From Taishania sp965247975 (GTDB taxonomy: Bacteria; Bacteroidota; Bacteroidia; Flavobacteriales_D; Crocinitomicaceae), in contig OZ252050.1 in assembly GCA_965247975.1 (NCBI GenBank), forward strand, positions 2,356,001 through 2,420,000: a DNA stretch of 64,000 nucleotides, written 5' to 3'. Position numbers and translations under genes: made by a program. Numbering within the stretch: position 1 is the first letter of the stretch; each line of letters opens with the position of its first letter. This document shows positions 35,096 through 43,049 of the stretch, in pieces. The notes beneath the pieces were generated by a model. That model searched no databases and had not been told where the DNA came from. It saw only the letters and a program-made list of their open reading frames with translations.

Positions 35096-35611
35096 ATGCG
35101 TGTCATTCTAATTGGATATATGGGTTCTGGCAAATCGAGCTTGGGAAAACGAGTGGCGCGCGCTTTGGGAATTCCATTTATTGATTCAGACGCTGAAATT
35201 TCACGCAAAACTGGTAAATCAACATCTGAAATTTTTGAAAAAGAAGGCGAAAATCGCTTTCGAACTTTGGAAAAAGAACTGATTCTTTCACTGGATCCAA
35301 CTGAATCATTTGTACTTGCAACTGGTGGAGGTCTTCCCTGCTTCAATAATCTAATGAATGAGTTAAATAAACTCGGAACAACCATTTACCTGAAACATAA
35401 TCCTAATAATTTAGCAAAGCGTTTAACCGTTTCGAAAACGAATCGACCGTTGATTCAAAATCACATTGCTTCAGGGACGCTTCTTGAATTTATCGAAGAC
35501 CATTTAAAAGGCAGAGAAAAAATTTACAATCAAGCACACGTCATTGCTCCAAGCTGGGTTGTGAAACCACACCAACTCATTGATTTTGCGAAACTCAATC
35601 AAAAAAGCTGA
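35096..35611 (+). CDS. aroK: Shikimate kinase
   Basis: Phosphorylates shikimate at the 3-OH using ATP, step five of the shikimate pathway to aromatic amino acids. The Walker A motif is GYMGSGKSSLGK (residues 7-18). The shikimate-binding DSDAEI near residue 31 and the GENRFRTLEKE (Arg near 57) substrate loop are present, as is the Walker B-like TGGGLPC near residue 80. Length, 171 aa, is normal. The gene is single, with a T-rich upstream region ending TTTATGCG. It overlaps the 3' end of the convergent membrane-protein gene by 17 bp. Confidence 0.95.
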   Translation: MRVILIGYMGSGKSSLGKRVARALGIPFIDSDAEISRKTGKSTSEIFEKEGENRFRTLEKELILSLDPTESFVLATGGGLPCFNNLMNELNKLGTTIYLKHNPNNLAKRLTVSKTNRPLIQNHIASGTLLEFIEDHLKGREKIYNQAHVIAPSWVVKPHQLIDFAKLNQKS

Positions 35612-36149
35612 TTTGCTCAGCATCTTCCGTGCGGTTGAATAGCAAGAAATAGATAAATGTTTGAAGCATCATCGCTAAAAATAAAATCTTATCAAAGCTC
35701 GTTGTGTCTTCCATGTAGTATGTAAAACCAATGTAGAAAACAAGCATACCGAAGTAAAAAATGGTTGGCCCGAAAAAAAACCAAACGAAATGCTTGCTTT
35801 TGCGCCATAAAAGAATCAACCCAACAAATGCCACAATCCAGCAAACCATGCTTATTCCATGAAACGTTTCCAGTCTTGCCATGAAATCCCCTGGTTTAAA
35901 GCCAAGTGTTTTACCCCGAAGTTCAATGATTTCTGATACATCAACCCCTTTTTGCTTAAAAAACAATTCATGGTAAACAATCGCAAAATAACTGACCGAG
36001 CTCCACAAACCAAAAATAAATACGGCAATTAAATCAATATAAAATGTCAATTGGGTATACCATCCTGGACTTTCTTCTCCAAAAACTAAGTTTCTCGCTT
36101 TGATTAAAAACGGTAATGGACTCTTAAACTTTGTTTCCTGGGTTGACAT
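35595..36149 (-). CDS. Unrecognised four-helix membrane protein, 184 aa
   Basis: Not recognised. I start at ATG 36149 (MSTQETKFKSPL); the frame extends to 36281 but the extension is poor and lies within the divergent gene. Four membrane helices are likely (about residues 32-52, 93-113, 120-140 and 148-168), separated by basic loops. The first cytoplasmic part contains PGWYTQLTFYID and the loop after helix 1 an acidic EIIELRGKTLG. The gene is divergent from the transglutaminase gene 92 bp away, and its end overlaps aroK. Confidence 0.65.
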   Translation of the reverse strand: MSTQETKFKSPLPFLIKARNLVFGEESPGWYTQLTFYIDLIAVFIFGLWSSVSYFAIVYHELFFKQKGVDVSEIIELRGKTLGFKPGDFMARLETFHGISMVCWIVAFVGLILLWRKSKHFVWFFFGPTIFYFGMLVFYIGFTYYMEDTTSFDKILFLAMMLQTFIYFLLFNRTEDAEQISFFD

Positions 36150-36240
36150 ATTACTTAGTGACACAAAATTAGTCGATTTTACAGCGATTCGCAATTTGAA
36201 ACAGGAACTTTCACTAAATTGCGCGGAATTATTTACATCC

Positions 36241-36882
36241 ATGAACGAATATTTGCAGGAAACAAAATTTCTTGACTTCAATCATCCATCTTTTGACCAG
36301 TTCTTGAAAGACTTAGATTTGACGAACAAATCAGAGAAACAAATCGCTTTGTTGCTTTATTTTTTCGTACGCGATTATTTTATTTACGATCCTTACCACC
36401 TGAATCTCACTGAAAATGGATTAAAAGCATCCACAGTTCTGAATAAAAACAGAGCTTGGTGCGTGGAAAAATCATCCGTTTTAGCTGCATGTGCCCGCAA
36501 ATATGGAATTCCTTCCCGATTGGGCTATGGCATCGTGACGAATCACATTGGCGTTGAAAAACTCACAAGTCACCTGCGACGCGAAGAAATCGTTTTTCAT
36601 GGTTATGTAGAGCTCTACATTGATCAAAAATGGGTAAAATGTACACCAGCCTTTGATGAACGCATTTGTCAAATGATTGGTGTTGCCCCACTCGACTGGG
36701 ATGGAGAAACAGATTCGCTCTTCCAAGAATTTGCTCAAGGCAAAAAATTCATGGAATATTTGCATTTCTACGGCGATTTCAGCGATGTTCCATACGATCT
36801 GATGCGCTCAGAAATGAAAAAGTATTATCCTCATTTGTTTGAAAGGATTTATCAGGAGCGGAGTTTTTCGTTTGTTTATTAA
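36241..36882 (+). CDS. Transglutaminase-like cysteine protein
   Basis: A 213-residue protein of the transglutaminase/papain-like fold. The catalytic triad is visible: Cys in RAWCVEKS near residue 67, His in VFHGYVELY near 118, and Asp in TPAFDERI near 134. I chose ATG 36241, because the longer frame to 36100 would overlap the start of the divergent gene. There is no signal peptide, so it probably acts in the cytoplasm. The family includes amide hydrolases and cross-linking enzymes; which reaction is carried out here is unknown. Its stop region overlaps the convergent lipoprotein gene by 4 bp. Confidence 0.85.
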   Translation: MNEYLQETKFLDFNHPSFDQFLKDLDLTNKSEKQIALLLYFFVRDYFIYDPYHLNLTENGLKASTVLNKNRAWCVEKSSVLAACARKYGIPSRLGYGIVTNHIGVEKLTSHLRREEIVFHGYVELYIDQKWVKCTPAFDERICQMIGVAPLDWDGETDSLFQEFAQGKKFMEYLHFYGDFSDVPYDLMRSEMKKYYPHLFERIYQERSFSFVY

Positions 36883-37736
36883 TCAACAACCACTACCAAA
36901 TAATTAGAAATGCGCCAAAACTCTCCCGGATTGGTAATTTTGATTTTGGAGTTATTTCCCTCAGGCACAATACTGTATGACGTCGATGGGTGATCTGAAA
37001 TCAGTGTTAACTTTTTTCCTTCGATGAAAATTTCTTTGTTTTTTCGTTTGTCCAATTTTACGAAGTAATCGGAATTAAATGTTTCTGCAATTTTGATTTT
37101 CTTGCCAATTCCAATAAATCCATTTTTTTGTTCAATGACTTTGTTTTTCACCAATTCTTGGGCGGTTCCGTAGCTGTAATAAACTTCATTTAATTCTTCG
37201 GTCAAATAATCGACTTTGTCATTCACAGATTGGTAAGCATCAAACAATTTGGAATATTCTTGGTCCATTTTGTCCATTTCTCGTTGTAAACCAGCAATTT
37301 GTTCATCTTTTAATTGAATATCGCTGGCCAATTTAGCAATCATACCTTCCAGCTCTTTCAATTTCAATCCACTTTTTGAGATTTGATCATTCAAATATTT
37401 CACTTTGCGACCATTCTCTTCTCGTAAAAAATTAATGTGTCTAATTTGCTGTAAAACCCATTCTTTGTCGTTGTTTGGCAACTCATTGTTTTTGGTTTTC
37501 AATCGAATTTCATCCTTTTTCAATCCAATGGACTCTAAATTCGCTTCAATTTCATTGAAAAAAGCCAGTGCTTCATTGATGGCAGAATCTTTTAATTGCT
37601 GATCTAATTTCAATTGAGCAATTTCGTTTTTTAAATCAGTTGTTTCAGCCGAATCCGAAGCATTTCCTTGTTCAGCATCTGATTTACAGGATACGATTGA
37701 ACCGAAGAGTAGAATTGGAAGCAAGAATTTTTTCAT
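36879..37736 (-). CDS. Coiled-coil lipoprotein, 285 aa
   Basis: Not recognised by family. I start at ATG 37736 (MKKFLLPILLFG), giving a lipoprotein signal (IVSC, Cys near 17). Residues about 30-195 are a long heptad-rich coiled coil with repeated DEQIAGLQREMDK-type stretches. The C-terminal about 85 residues form a compact beta-rich domain with IEGKKLTLISDHPSTSYSI in outline, ending in a hydrophobic VVVVD. It would be anchored to the outer or inner membrane and extend a rod into the periplasm. It is transcribed divergently from the M61 peptidase gene 129 bp away. Confidence 0.8.
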   Translation of the reverse strand: MKKFLLPILLFGSIVSCKSDAEQGNASDSAETTDLKNEIAQLKLDQQLKDSAINEALAFFNEIEANLESIGLKKDEIRLKTKNNELPNNDKEWVLQQIRHINFLREENGRKVKYLNDQISKSGLKLKELEGMIAKLASDIQLKDEQIAGLQREMDKMDQEYSKLFDAYQSVNDKVDYLTEELNEVYYSYGTAQELVKNKVIEQKNGFIGIGKKIKIAETFNSDYFVKLDKRKNKEIFIEGKKLTLISDHPSTSYSIVPEGNNSKIKITNPGEFWRISNYLVVVVD

Positions 37737-37865
37737 GTTGCTCGTTTTTGTTAAATGCACAACGAAATTAATCATTCCAACAATTCAACAAGCTGCAATC
37801 AATTTTTAATTCTAACAATTTGCCGAATTAGAATACAAATTTTAACTTTAAACAAAAAAAGTTTG

Positions 37866-39647
37866 ATGATGTTAAAAAACGCCTTATTTCTTGTAATCAT
37901 TACCCTAAGTCATTTTACCTATTCTCAGTCGATTAAGTATTCGTTATCAATGCCTCAACCTCAGAATCATTATTTTGAAGTTGAAATGGTTTTGAGCGAT
38001 TTGAAAGAAAATGAAGTTGTTGTTAAAATGCCTGTTTGGGCTCCAGGATCTTACCTTGTAAGAGAATTTTCTAAAAATGTGGATCAAGTTTCTGCTGCGA
38101 ACGAAAAAGGATTTGATTTGGAAATCAAAAAAATCAGTAAAAATGGGTGGAGTATCAAGCGCAATGGAGCGAAAGAAATTAAGATCAAATATGGTGTATA
38201 TTCCTTTGAGTTGTCTGTGCGCACAAGTTTTCTTGACTTAACACATGGCTTTGTGAGCGGATCAGGCATTTTCATGTACACAGAATCCACCAGAGAGAAA
38301 AAAGGAATTTTGAGCATAACACCTCACACTAATTTCAAGAGAATCAGCACTGCTTTGCCTCGACGTGCAGAAGGTGTTGTTTCTGAATCAACTGATTTTG
38401 AATTCGATAACTATGATCATTTGGTCGATTGCCCAATCGAAATTGGAAATCAAGAAGTATTTGAGTTCGATGCAGCAGGAGTAAAACACACTGTAGCCAT
38501 TTACGGAAAAGGAAATTACGATATTCCAACCCTACAAAAGGATATGTCCAAAATTGTACAAAGTGCAACAAATGTTTTCGGACAAAATCCAAATAAAAAT
38601 TACACCTTCATTATTCACAATGTAGTGGATGGTCAAGGTGGCTTGGAGCATACGAATTCCACAACATTGAGCGTAAATCGTTGGACCTATCAAGGCGATG
38701 ATTACCTTGGTTTTTTAAACTTGGTGGCGCATGAATATTTTCACTTATGGAACGTAAAACGGATTCGACCTGTTGAACTGGGACCTTTCAACTACGATGC
38801 TGAAAATTACACTTCTCTACTGTGGGTAATGGAAGGATTTACTTCTTATTACGATGAATTGCTGATGCTTCGCGCTGGATTTTACGACCAAAATGAATAC
38901 ATAAATAAAGTTCAAGGATCTATCAATTATGTAGAAGGAAGTCCCGGAAGTCGCGTTCAACCCGTTGCTCATGCAAGTTTCGATGCTTGGATCAAAGCGT
39001 ATCGTCCAAACGAAAATAGCGGAAACACAACCATGACCTATTACAGTCGAGGAGCAAACATTGCGGCCATTCTTGATGCCATGATCATAGATGAATATAA
39101 AGGGAAAAAATGCTTGGATCATTTTATGCAATCCATTTACTCGAAATATTATGAAAAACTGGGCCGTGGATTCTCCGAAACTGAATTCGAATCTGAATTG
39201 TCATCGTTTTTGCGCAGGGACATGAAACCCTTTTTCAAAAAATACATCAACGGTACAGAAATCCCTGATTTTGATGCTGTTTTTGGAAAAATAGGATTAA
39301 ATGTACAACAAACAAGCATTCCAAAACCTTCTTTCGGAGCTACGCTGTCTCAACAAGGTGGCGCACTCACAATTTCACGCATACGCGCAAGATCTTCGGC
39401 TGAACAAGCTGGTTTGAGTGTGAATGATGAAATCATTGGTTGCAATGGCTATCGCGTGAATCAAACGGATTTGGAAAAAATGATGTCAACTTTAGAAAAT
39501 GGAGATCGTTTTAATCTTCTCATTTCTCGGGATGATGTGTTATTGGAAATCGTTGTAGAAATGATGGATTATGAAAAACCTCAATTTGCATTCAAGGCGA
39601 ATAACAAGAATGAAGATTTATTAAATTACTGGTTACGAAACGATTAA
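37866..39647 (+). CDS. M61-family metallopeptidase with PDZ domain
   Basis: A glycyl-aminopeptidase-like zinc metalloenzyme. I start at ATG 37866, giving a signal peptide (FLVIITLSHFTYSQ) and 593 residues; the longer frame to 37755 reads through an A/T-rich untranslated stretch. The N-terminal beta domain has the QPQNHYFEVEM strand. The zinc-binding HEYFH (near base 38730), with NVKRIRP and a downstream Glu in MEGFTSYY, forms the gluzincin site. A PDZ-like domain near the C-terminus contains RARSSAEQAGLSVNDEIIGCNG. It probably acts in the periplasm on peptides. It is separated by 18 bp from the cyclase gene. Confidence 0.93.
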   Translation: MMLKNALFLVIITLSHFTYSQSIKYSLSMPQPQNHYFEVEMVLSDLKENEVVVKMPVWAPGSYLVREFSKNVDQVSAANEKGFDLEIKKISKNGWSIKRNGAKEIKIKYGVYSFELSVRTSFLDLTHGFVSGSGIFMYTESTREKKGILSITPHTNFKRISTALPRRAEGVVSESTDFEFDNYDHLVDCPIEIGNQEVFEFDAAGVKHTVAIYGKGNYDIPTLQKDMSKIVQSATNVFGQNPNKNYTFIIHNVVDGQGGLEHTNSTTLSVNRWTYQGDDYLGFLNLVAHEYFHLWNVKRIRPVELGPFNYDAENYTSLLWVMEGFTSYYDELLMLRAGFYDQNEYINKVQGSINYVEGSPGSRVQPVAHASFDAWIKAYRPNENSGNTTMTYYSRGANIAAILDAMIIDEYKGKKCLDHFMQSIYSKYYEKLGRGFSETEFESELSSFLRRDMKPFFKKYINGTEIPDFDAVFGKIGLNVQQTSIPKPSFGATLSQQGGALTISRIRARSSAEQAGLSVNDEIIGCNGYRVNQTDLEKMMSTLENGDRFNLLISRDDVLLEIVVEMMDYEKPQFAFKANNKNEDLLNYWLRND

Positions 39648-39665
39648 AATGTTCTAAGACCAAAC

Positions 39666-41357
39666 ATGGAACGCTATATAAACATATTGATCATTGATGA
39701 AGATGTCAAGAATCGAATCGGATTGAAAGAAATCCTCGGCGGTTCTGGCAATGTCATTCTCATGGCTCAAACCTGTGAAGAAGCGATTCCAATCATTCAA
39801 AAAAAAGAAGTTGGAATTATTCTCGTAAACGTTGATAGCGCCAATTTTCAAGGCATAGAAGCCTTAAAGCTTTTAAAAGCTGAAAGTTGCAATCCAAATA
39901 CCTACAAAATTGTAATTTCAAAAGATGTAAGTCTAGGAGCAAAATTGGTTCATGGAATGGGTCATGGCGCAGTTGATTTCATTACAGTTCCATTTAATCC
40001 AAACCTGGTTCGAGCAAAAATTGATGTGTTTAAATCGTTGTTTTACAAAGATCAACGCATTGGTCAGTTGCTCGCAAACATATTCCCAACAAACGTTCTT
40101 TCTGATTTAAGTTCTCGTGGAAAATTCTCTCCAAAAAGAATTGAAAGTGGTGTAGTTATGTTTACCGATTTTGTTGATTTTAGCTCCAAAGCGATCACAC
40201 TGAAACCGTTGGCATTGCTGAACAAATTAGAAACCTATTTTACCGCTTTCGATGAAATCATTGAACGCTATAAAATTGAGAAAATAAAAACCATTGGCGA
40301 TGCGTATATGGCTTTGGGTGGTGTCACAGAAGATGATCCTCACCCCGCGATTAGAGCTTGTTTAGCTGCTGTTGAGATCAAAAACTACATGTACGTTCAA
40401 AAACAAGTTGCGAGAGCGATGGGACATGATTTTTGGGACATTCGCATTGGTTTGCACATGGGACCGCTCGTTTCTGGAATTATTGGTACTAAAAAAATCA
40501 ATTTTGATGTCTGGGGTGATACGGTAAACATTGCCGCTCGCGCAGAGCATGCTTCCATTGCAGGAAAAATTACTATCACAGAAAATTTAGCGAAAGAAAT
40601 CTCAGAATATTTCATCATTCAAGATCGAGGAGAAATTGAACTCGAAAAGCGTGGCGGATCCATGAATATGTTTTTTCTCAAAAGCTTGAAAAAAGAGCAT
40701 TCTTTGTACCAGAAAGGAATCATTGCATCCACGGAAATTCGCAAAAAAACAGGACTTTCAACCATCGATTTTGCGAACATGCGCATCGACATCATCAATC
40801 GATTAAAAGCACAATTGCCCGAAGAATTGCTGTATCATGATGTAAATCATACACTGAACGTGGAAAAATCGGCGGTACGTTTTGCTATTTTAGAAGGAAT
40901 TAAAGAAGATGATATGTACTTATTGCAAACGGCAGCTTTGTATCACGATGCCGGATTTATTGTCCATTACCATCAAAACGAAGATTTTGCCATTAAGTTG
41001 GCAGAAAATAACTTGCCGATTTTTGGATACAACGATGAGCAAATTGCACAAGTGTGTGAAATGATTCATGCGACGAGAATGAATATTGTGCCCGAAACTT
41101 TGCTTCAAAAAATTCTTTGCGATGCCGATCACGACTACTTGGGCAGAGCCGATTATTACCAAATTGCAAAAAGATTGAGGCAAGAATTGGATGCAAATTA
41201 TAAACAGATGGAAGAAAAAGAATGGATTCAATTTCAATTAAACTATTTAGAAAATGTTCATGTATTTTTCACAGAATCGGCTCAAAACATTCGTCTTGCA
41301 GGAAAAAATGTGCGGATTGAAGAATTGAAAAAGCAACTTGATAAATTATCCTCATAA
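39666..41357 (+). CDS. Pseudo-receiver / class III adenylate cyclase / HD-domain fusion
   Basis: 563 residues with three domains. Residues 5-125 are a receiver fold whose phospho-acceptor position is Asn55 rather than Asp, and whose conserved Lys is Val108 (TVPF), so it should not be phosphorylated. Residues about 160-340 form a class III cyclase: metal Asp168 and Asp212, adenine-contacting Lys208 and Asp281, Asn288 and Arg292. The Lys/Asp pair indicates ATP rather than GTP, so cAMP. Residues about 385-490 carry an HD-type metal site (His391 or His395, His427-Asp428, Asp in CDADHD), typical of phosphohydrolases. One protein may thus make and break a nucleotide signal. It directly follows the M61 gene. 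Confidence 0.88.
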   Translation: MERYINILIIDEDVKNRIGLKEILGGSGNVILMAQTCEEAIPIIQKKEVGIILVNVDSANFQGIEALKLLKAESCNPNTYKIVISKDVSLGAKLVHGMGHGAVDFITVPFNPNLVRAKIDVFKSLFYKDQRIGQLLANIFPTNVLSDLSSRGKFSPKRIESGVVMFTDFVDFSSKAITLKPLALLNKLETYFTAFDEIIERYKIEKIKTIGDAYMALGGVTEDDPHPAIRACLAAVEIKNYMYVQKQVARAMGHDFWDIRIGLHMGPLVSGIIGTKKINFDVWGDTVNIAARAEHASIAGKITITENLAKEISEYFIIQDRGEIELEKRGGSMNMFFLKSLKKEHSLYQKGIIASTEIRKKTGLSTIDFANMRIDIINRLKAQLPEELLYHDVNHTLNVEKSAVRFAILEGIKEDDMYLLQTAALYHDAGFIVHYHQNEDFAIKLAENNLPIFGYNDEQIAQVCEMIHATRMNIVPETLLQKILCDADHDYLGRADYYQIAKRLRQELDANYKQMEEKEWIQFQLNYLENVHVFFTESAQNIRLAGKNVRIEELKKQLDKLSS

Positions 41358-41447
41358 AAATTCACTGAATAAGATTTGGCGAAATCATATCTGAAATCAA
41401 TACTTTAAAGTGTAAAAAATATTCTAAAGCATAAAATTTACTAACAA

Positions 41448-41996
41448 ATGAAAATATATACAAAAACAGGCGACCAAGGAAAAACGGGACTCATCGGTGG
41501 AACACGGATTTTAAAAAGTTCTTTGCGGATTGAAGCCTACGGAACTGTTGATGAAACCAACTCCTACATTGGCTTGATTCGCGATCAACACATAGACAAA
41601 AAATACATAGACCAACTGCTTGAAATTCAAGATCGATTATTTACCATTGGTTCATCGCTTGCTGCAGATCCAGAAAAATCAAACATGAAATTGCCCGATT
41701 TACTTCCAAGCGACATTGAATTGCTAGAAAAATGGATGGATGAAATGGACGAAACCCTTGAACCTATGAAGTTTTTTGTGCTTCCCGGCGGACATACAAC
41801 TATTTCGTTTTGTCACATCGCGCGTTGTGTGTGTCGCAGAGCGGAGCGAATCGCTGTTGATTTAAGTCAATCCGAATTTGTAGCGGCAGAGGTTTTGATT
41901 TATTTAAATCGATTGAGTGACTATCTTTTTGTGCTTAGTAGAAAATTGAGCAAAGACCTTGAGATTCAAGAACAACCGTGGAAAGCGAGGGTGTAA
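41448..41996 (+). CDS. Cob(I)yrinic acid a,c-diamide adenosyltransferase (PduO-type)
   Basis: Transfers the 5'-deoxyadenosyl group from ATP to cobalamin to give adenosylcobalamin. The N-terminal ATP-binding motif is KIYTKTGDQGKTGLIGG (residues 2-18), followed by the SLRIEAYGTVDETNSYIG motif near 25-42. The CRRAERI motif near residue 126 and the NRLSDYLFVLSR end near 158 are also present. Length, 182 aa, is normal for the trimeric PduO type. No other cobalamin gene is nearby, so it probably serves imported B12. It starts 91 bp after the cyclase gene and may be its own unit. Confidence 0.94.
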   Translation: MKIYTKTGDQGKTGLIGGTRILKSSLRIEAYGTVDETNSYIGLIRDQHIDKKYIDQLLEIQDRLFTIGSSLAADPEKSNMKLPDLLPSDIELLEKWMDEMDETLEPMKFFVLPGGHTTISFCHIARCVCRRAERIAVDLSQSEFVAAEVLIYLNRLSDYLFVLSRKLSKDLEIQEQPWKARV

Positions 41997-42028
41997 TTTT
42001 ATATGTTGATTAAATTTAAGTTAATTAA

Positions 42029-42059
42029 TTTGGTTTATAACAAATAAAAATTACTTTTG
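42029..42059 (+). promoter_or_regulatory. Bacteroidota promoter (TTTG / TACTTTTG) of the DUF2795 gene
   Basis: A -33 TTTG (42029-42032) and a -7 TACTTTTG (42052-42059, matching TAnnTTTG) are separated by 19 bp, the usual spacing. It is the cleanest promoter pair in the window and is 33 bp upstream of the ATG at 42093. Confidence 0.75.
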
Positions 42060-42092
42060 CGCCAAATAAGAACCCTATTAAAGGAATAAGAA

Positions 42093-42314
42093 ATGTATTG
42101 GACACTAGAATTAGCATCATATTTGGAAGACGCTCCTTGGCCAGCAGCTAAAGACGAATTGATCGATTTCGCGATAAGAAACGGAGCGCCACTAGAAGTT
42201 GTAGAAAATTTACAAGATTTGGAGGACGAAGGAGAAATTTACGAAAGTATAGAGGAAATTTGGCCGGATTATCCAACAAGAGAAGATTTTCTTTTTAACG
42301 AAGACGAATATTAA
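42093..42314 (+). CDS. DUF2795-type small acidic protein
   Basis: 73 residues, strongly acidic, beginning MYWTLELASYLEDAPWPAAK and ending in DEDEY-type residues. I recognise this as a widely kept small protein of Bacteroidota annotated as DUF2795; its role is not known to me. It has its own clear promoter and is followed by a strong hairpin with T-run, so it is a single-gene transcript, and its expression level is probably high. A cytoplasmic nucleic-acid or ribosome-related role is a guess. Confidence 0.85.
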   Translation: MYWTLELASYLEDAPWPAAKDELIDFAIRNGAPLEVVENLQDLEDEGEIYESIEEIWPDYPTREDFLFNEDEY

Positions 42315-42359
42315 TTGCATCATTTCCAAGTGAATTGGAAGTTGATTTAACACGATTTT

Positions 42360-42391
42360 CCCTCTTCTTGATTGAAGGGGGATTTTTTTTC
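42360..42391 (+). terminator. Terminator after the DUF2795 gene
   Basis: TCCCTCTTC (42360-42368) pairs with GAAGGGGGA (42375-42383) with one G-T pair, followed by eight T. It ends only 3 bp before the ATG of acpH at 42394, so acpH would need its own promoter or readthrough. Confidence 0.9.
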
Positions 42392-42393
42392 AC

Positions 42394-42993
42394 ATGAACT
42401 TTTTAGGACATCTTTTCTTTTCAAAAAACGATCCATCGTTGATGCATGCAAATCTTTATGGAGATTTCGTGAAAGGAAATGATTTATCGCAATTTCCGCC
42501 CGAAGTGCAGTATGGAATTCGCTTGCACCGCGAAATTGATTCATTCATTGATAATCATCCCATCGTCAAAGAAGTCCTTCACCTACTCTACCCTTCATTG
42601 CCCAAGGTTTCTGGCATTGCCGTTGATTTGTTTTTTGATCATCTGCTTGCCAAAAATTGGGACAATTATTCTTCTGAACCTTTAGCCGAATTCGTTTCAC
42701 GATTTACAACGTTCGAAGCTGATGAACGGTTCTATCCAGATATTGAGTTTCAGTATACTGTTTTGCACATGAAGAAAAATCAATGGCTTTTGAGTTATGC
42801 ATCACTCGATGGACTTCAAAAGGCATGTGAAGGAGTTTCCAAACGAATTTCATTCCCCAATTCACTTTTCAATGGCAGACAGGTGTTTGAAGAACACGAA
42901 GAAGTCATTTCCATTGCTTTTCAGGCATTTATGAAAGAAGCAATTCCCCATTTCGAAGATTTTCACAAGCAACAGAATCAAAAGATGCACTAA
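42394..42993 (+). CDS. acpH: Acyl carrier protein phosphodiesterase
   Basis: Removes the 4'-phosphopantetheine group from acyl carrier protein, in the AcpH/DUF479 family. The typical start MNFLGHLFFSKNDPSLMHANL and the GDFVKG word (residues about 23-28) are present, followed by HREIDSFIDNHP near 46-57 and the VDLFFDHLLAKNWDNYS motif near 76. Length, 199 aa, is as usual. Its ATG lies directly after a terminator, so its initiation is unusual. It lies between the DUF2795 gene and mltF. Confidence 0.9.
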   Translation: MNFLGHLFFSKNDPSLMHANLYGDFVKGNDLSQFPPEVQYGIRLHREIDSFIDNHPIVKEVLHLLYPSLPKVSGIAVDLFFDHLLAKNWDNYSSEPLAEFVSRFTTFEADERFYPDIEFQYTVLHMKKNQWLLSYASLDGLQKACEGVSKRISFPNSLFNGRQVFEEHEEVISIAFQAFMKEAIPHFEDFHKQQNQKMH

Positions 42994-43049
42994 TTTTTTG
43001 CCAAACCAAATGAAATTATTGTATTTTTAGTCTCACTTATTGAATAAAA

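Noticed and set aside
36100..36240. A longer start for the transglutaminase-like gene
   Set aside because: It would run through the start region of the divergent membrane protein. ATG 36241 gives a compact domain with the full triad.
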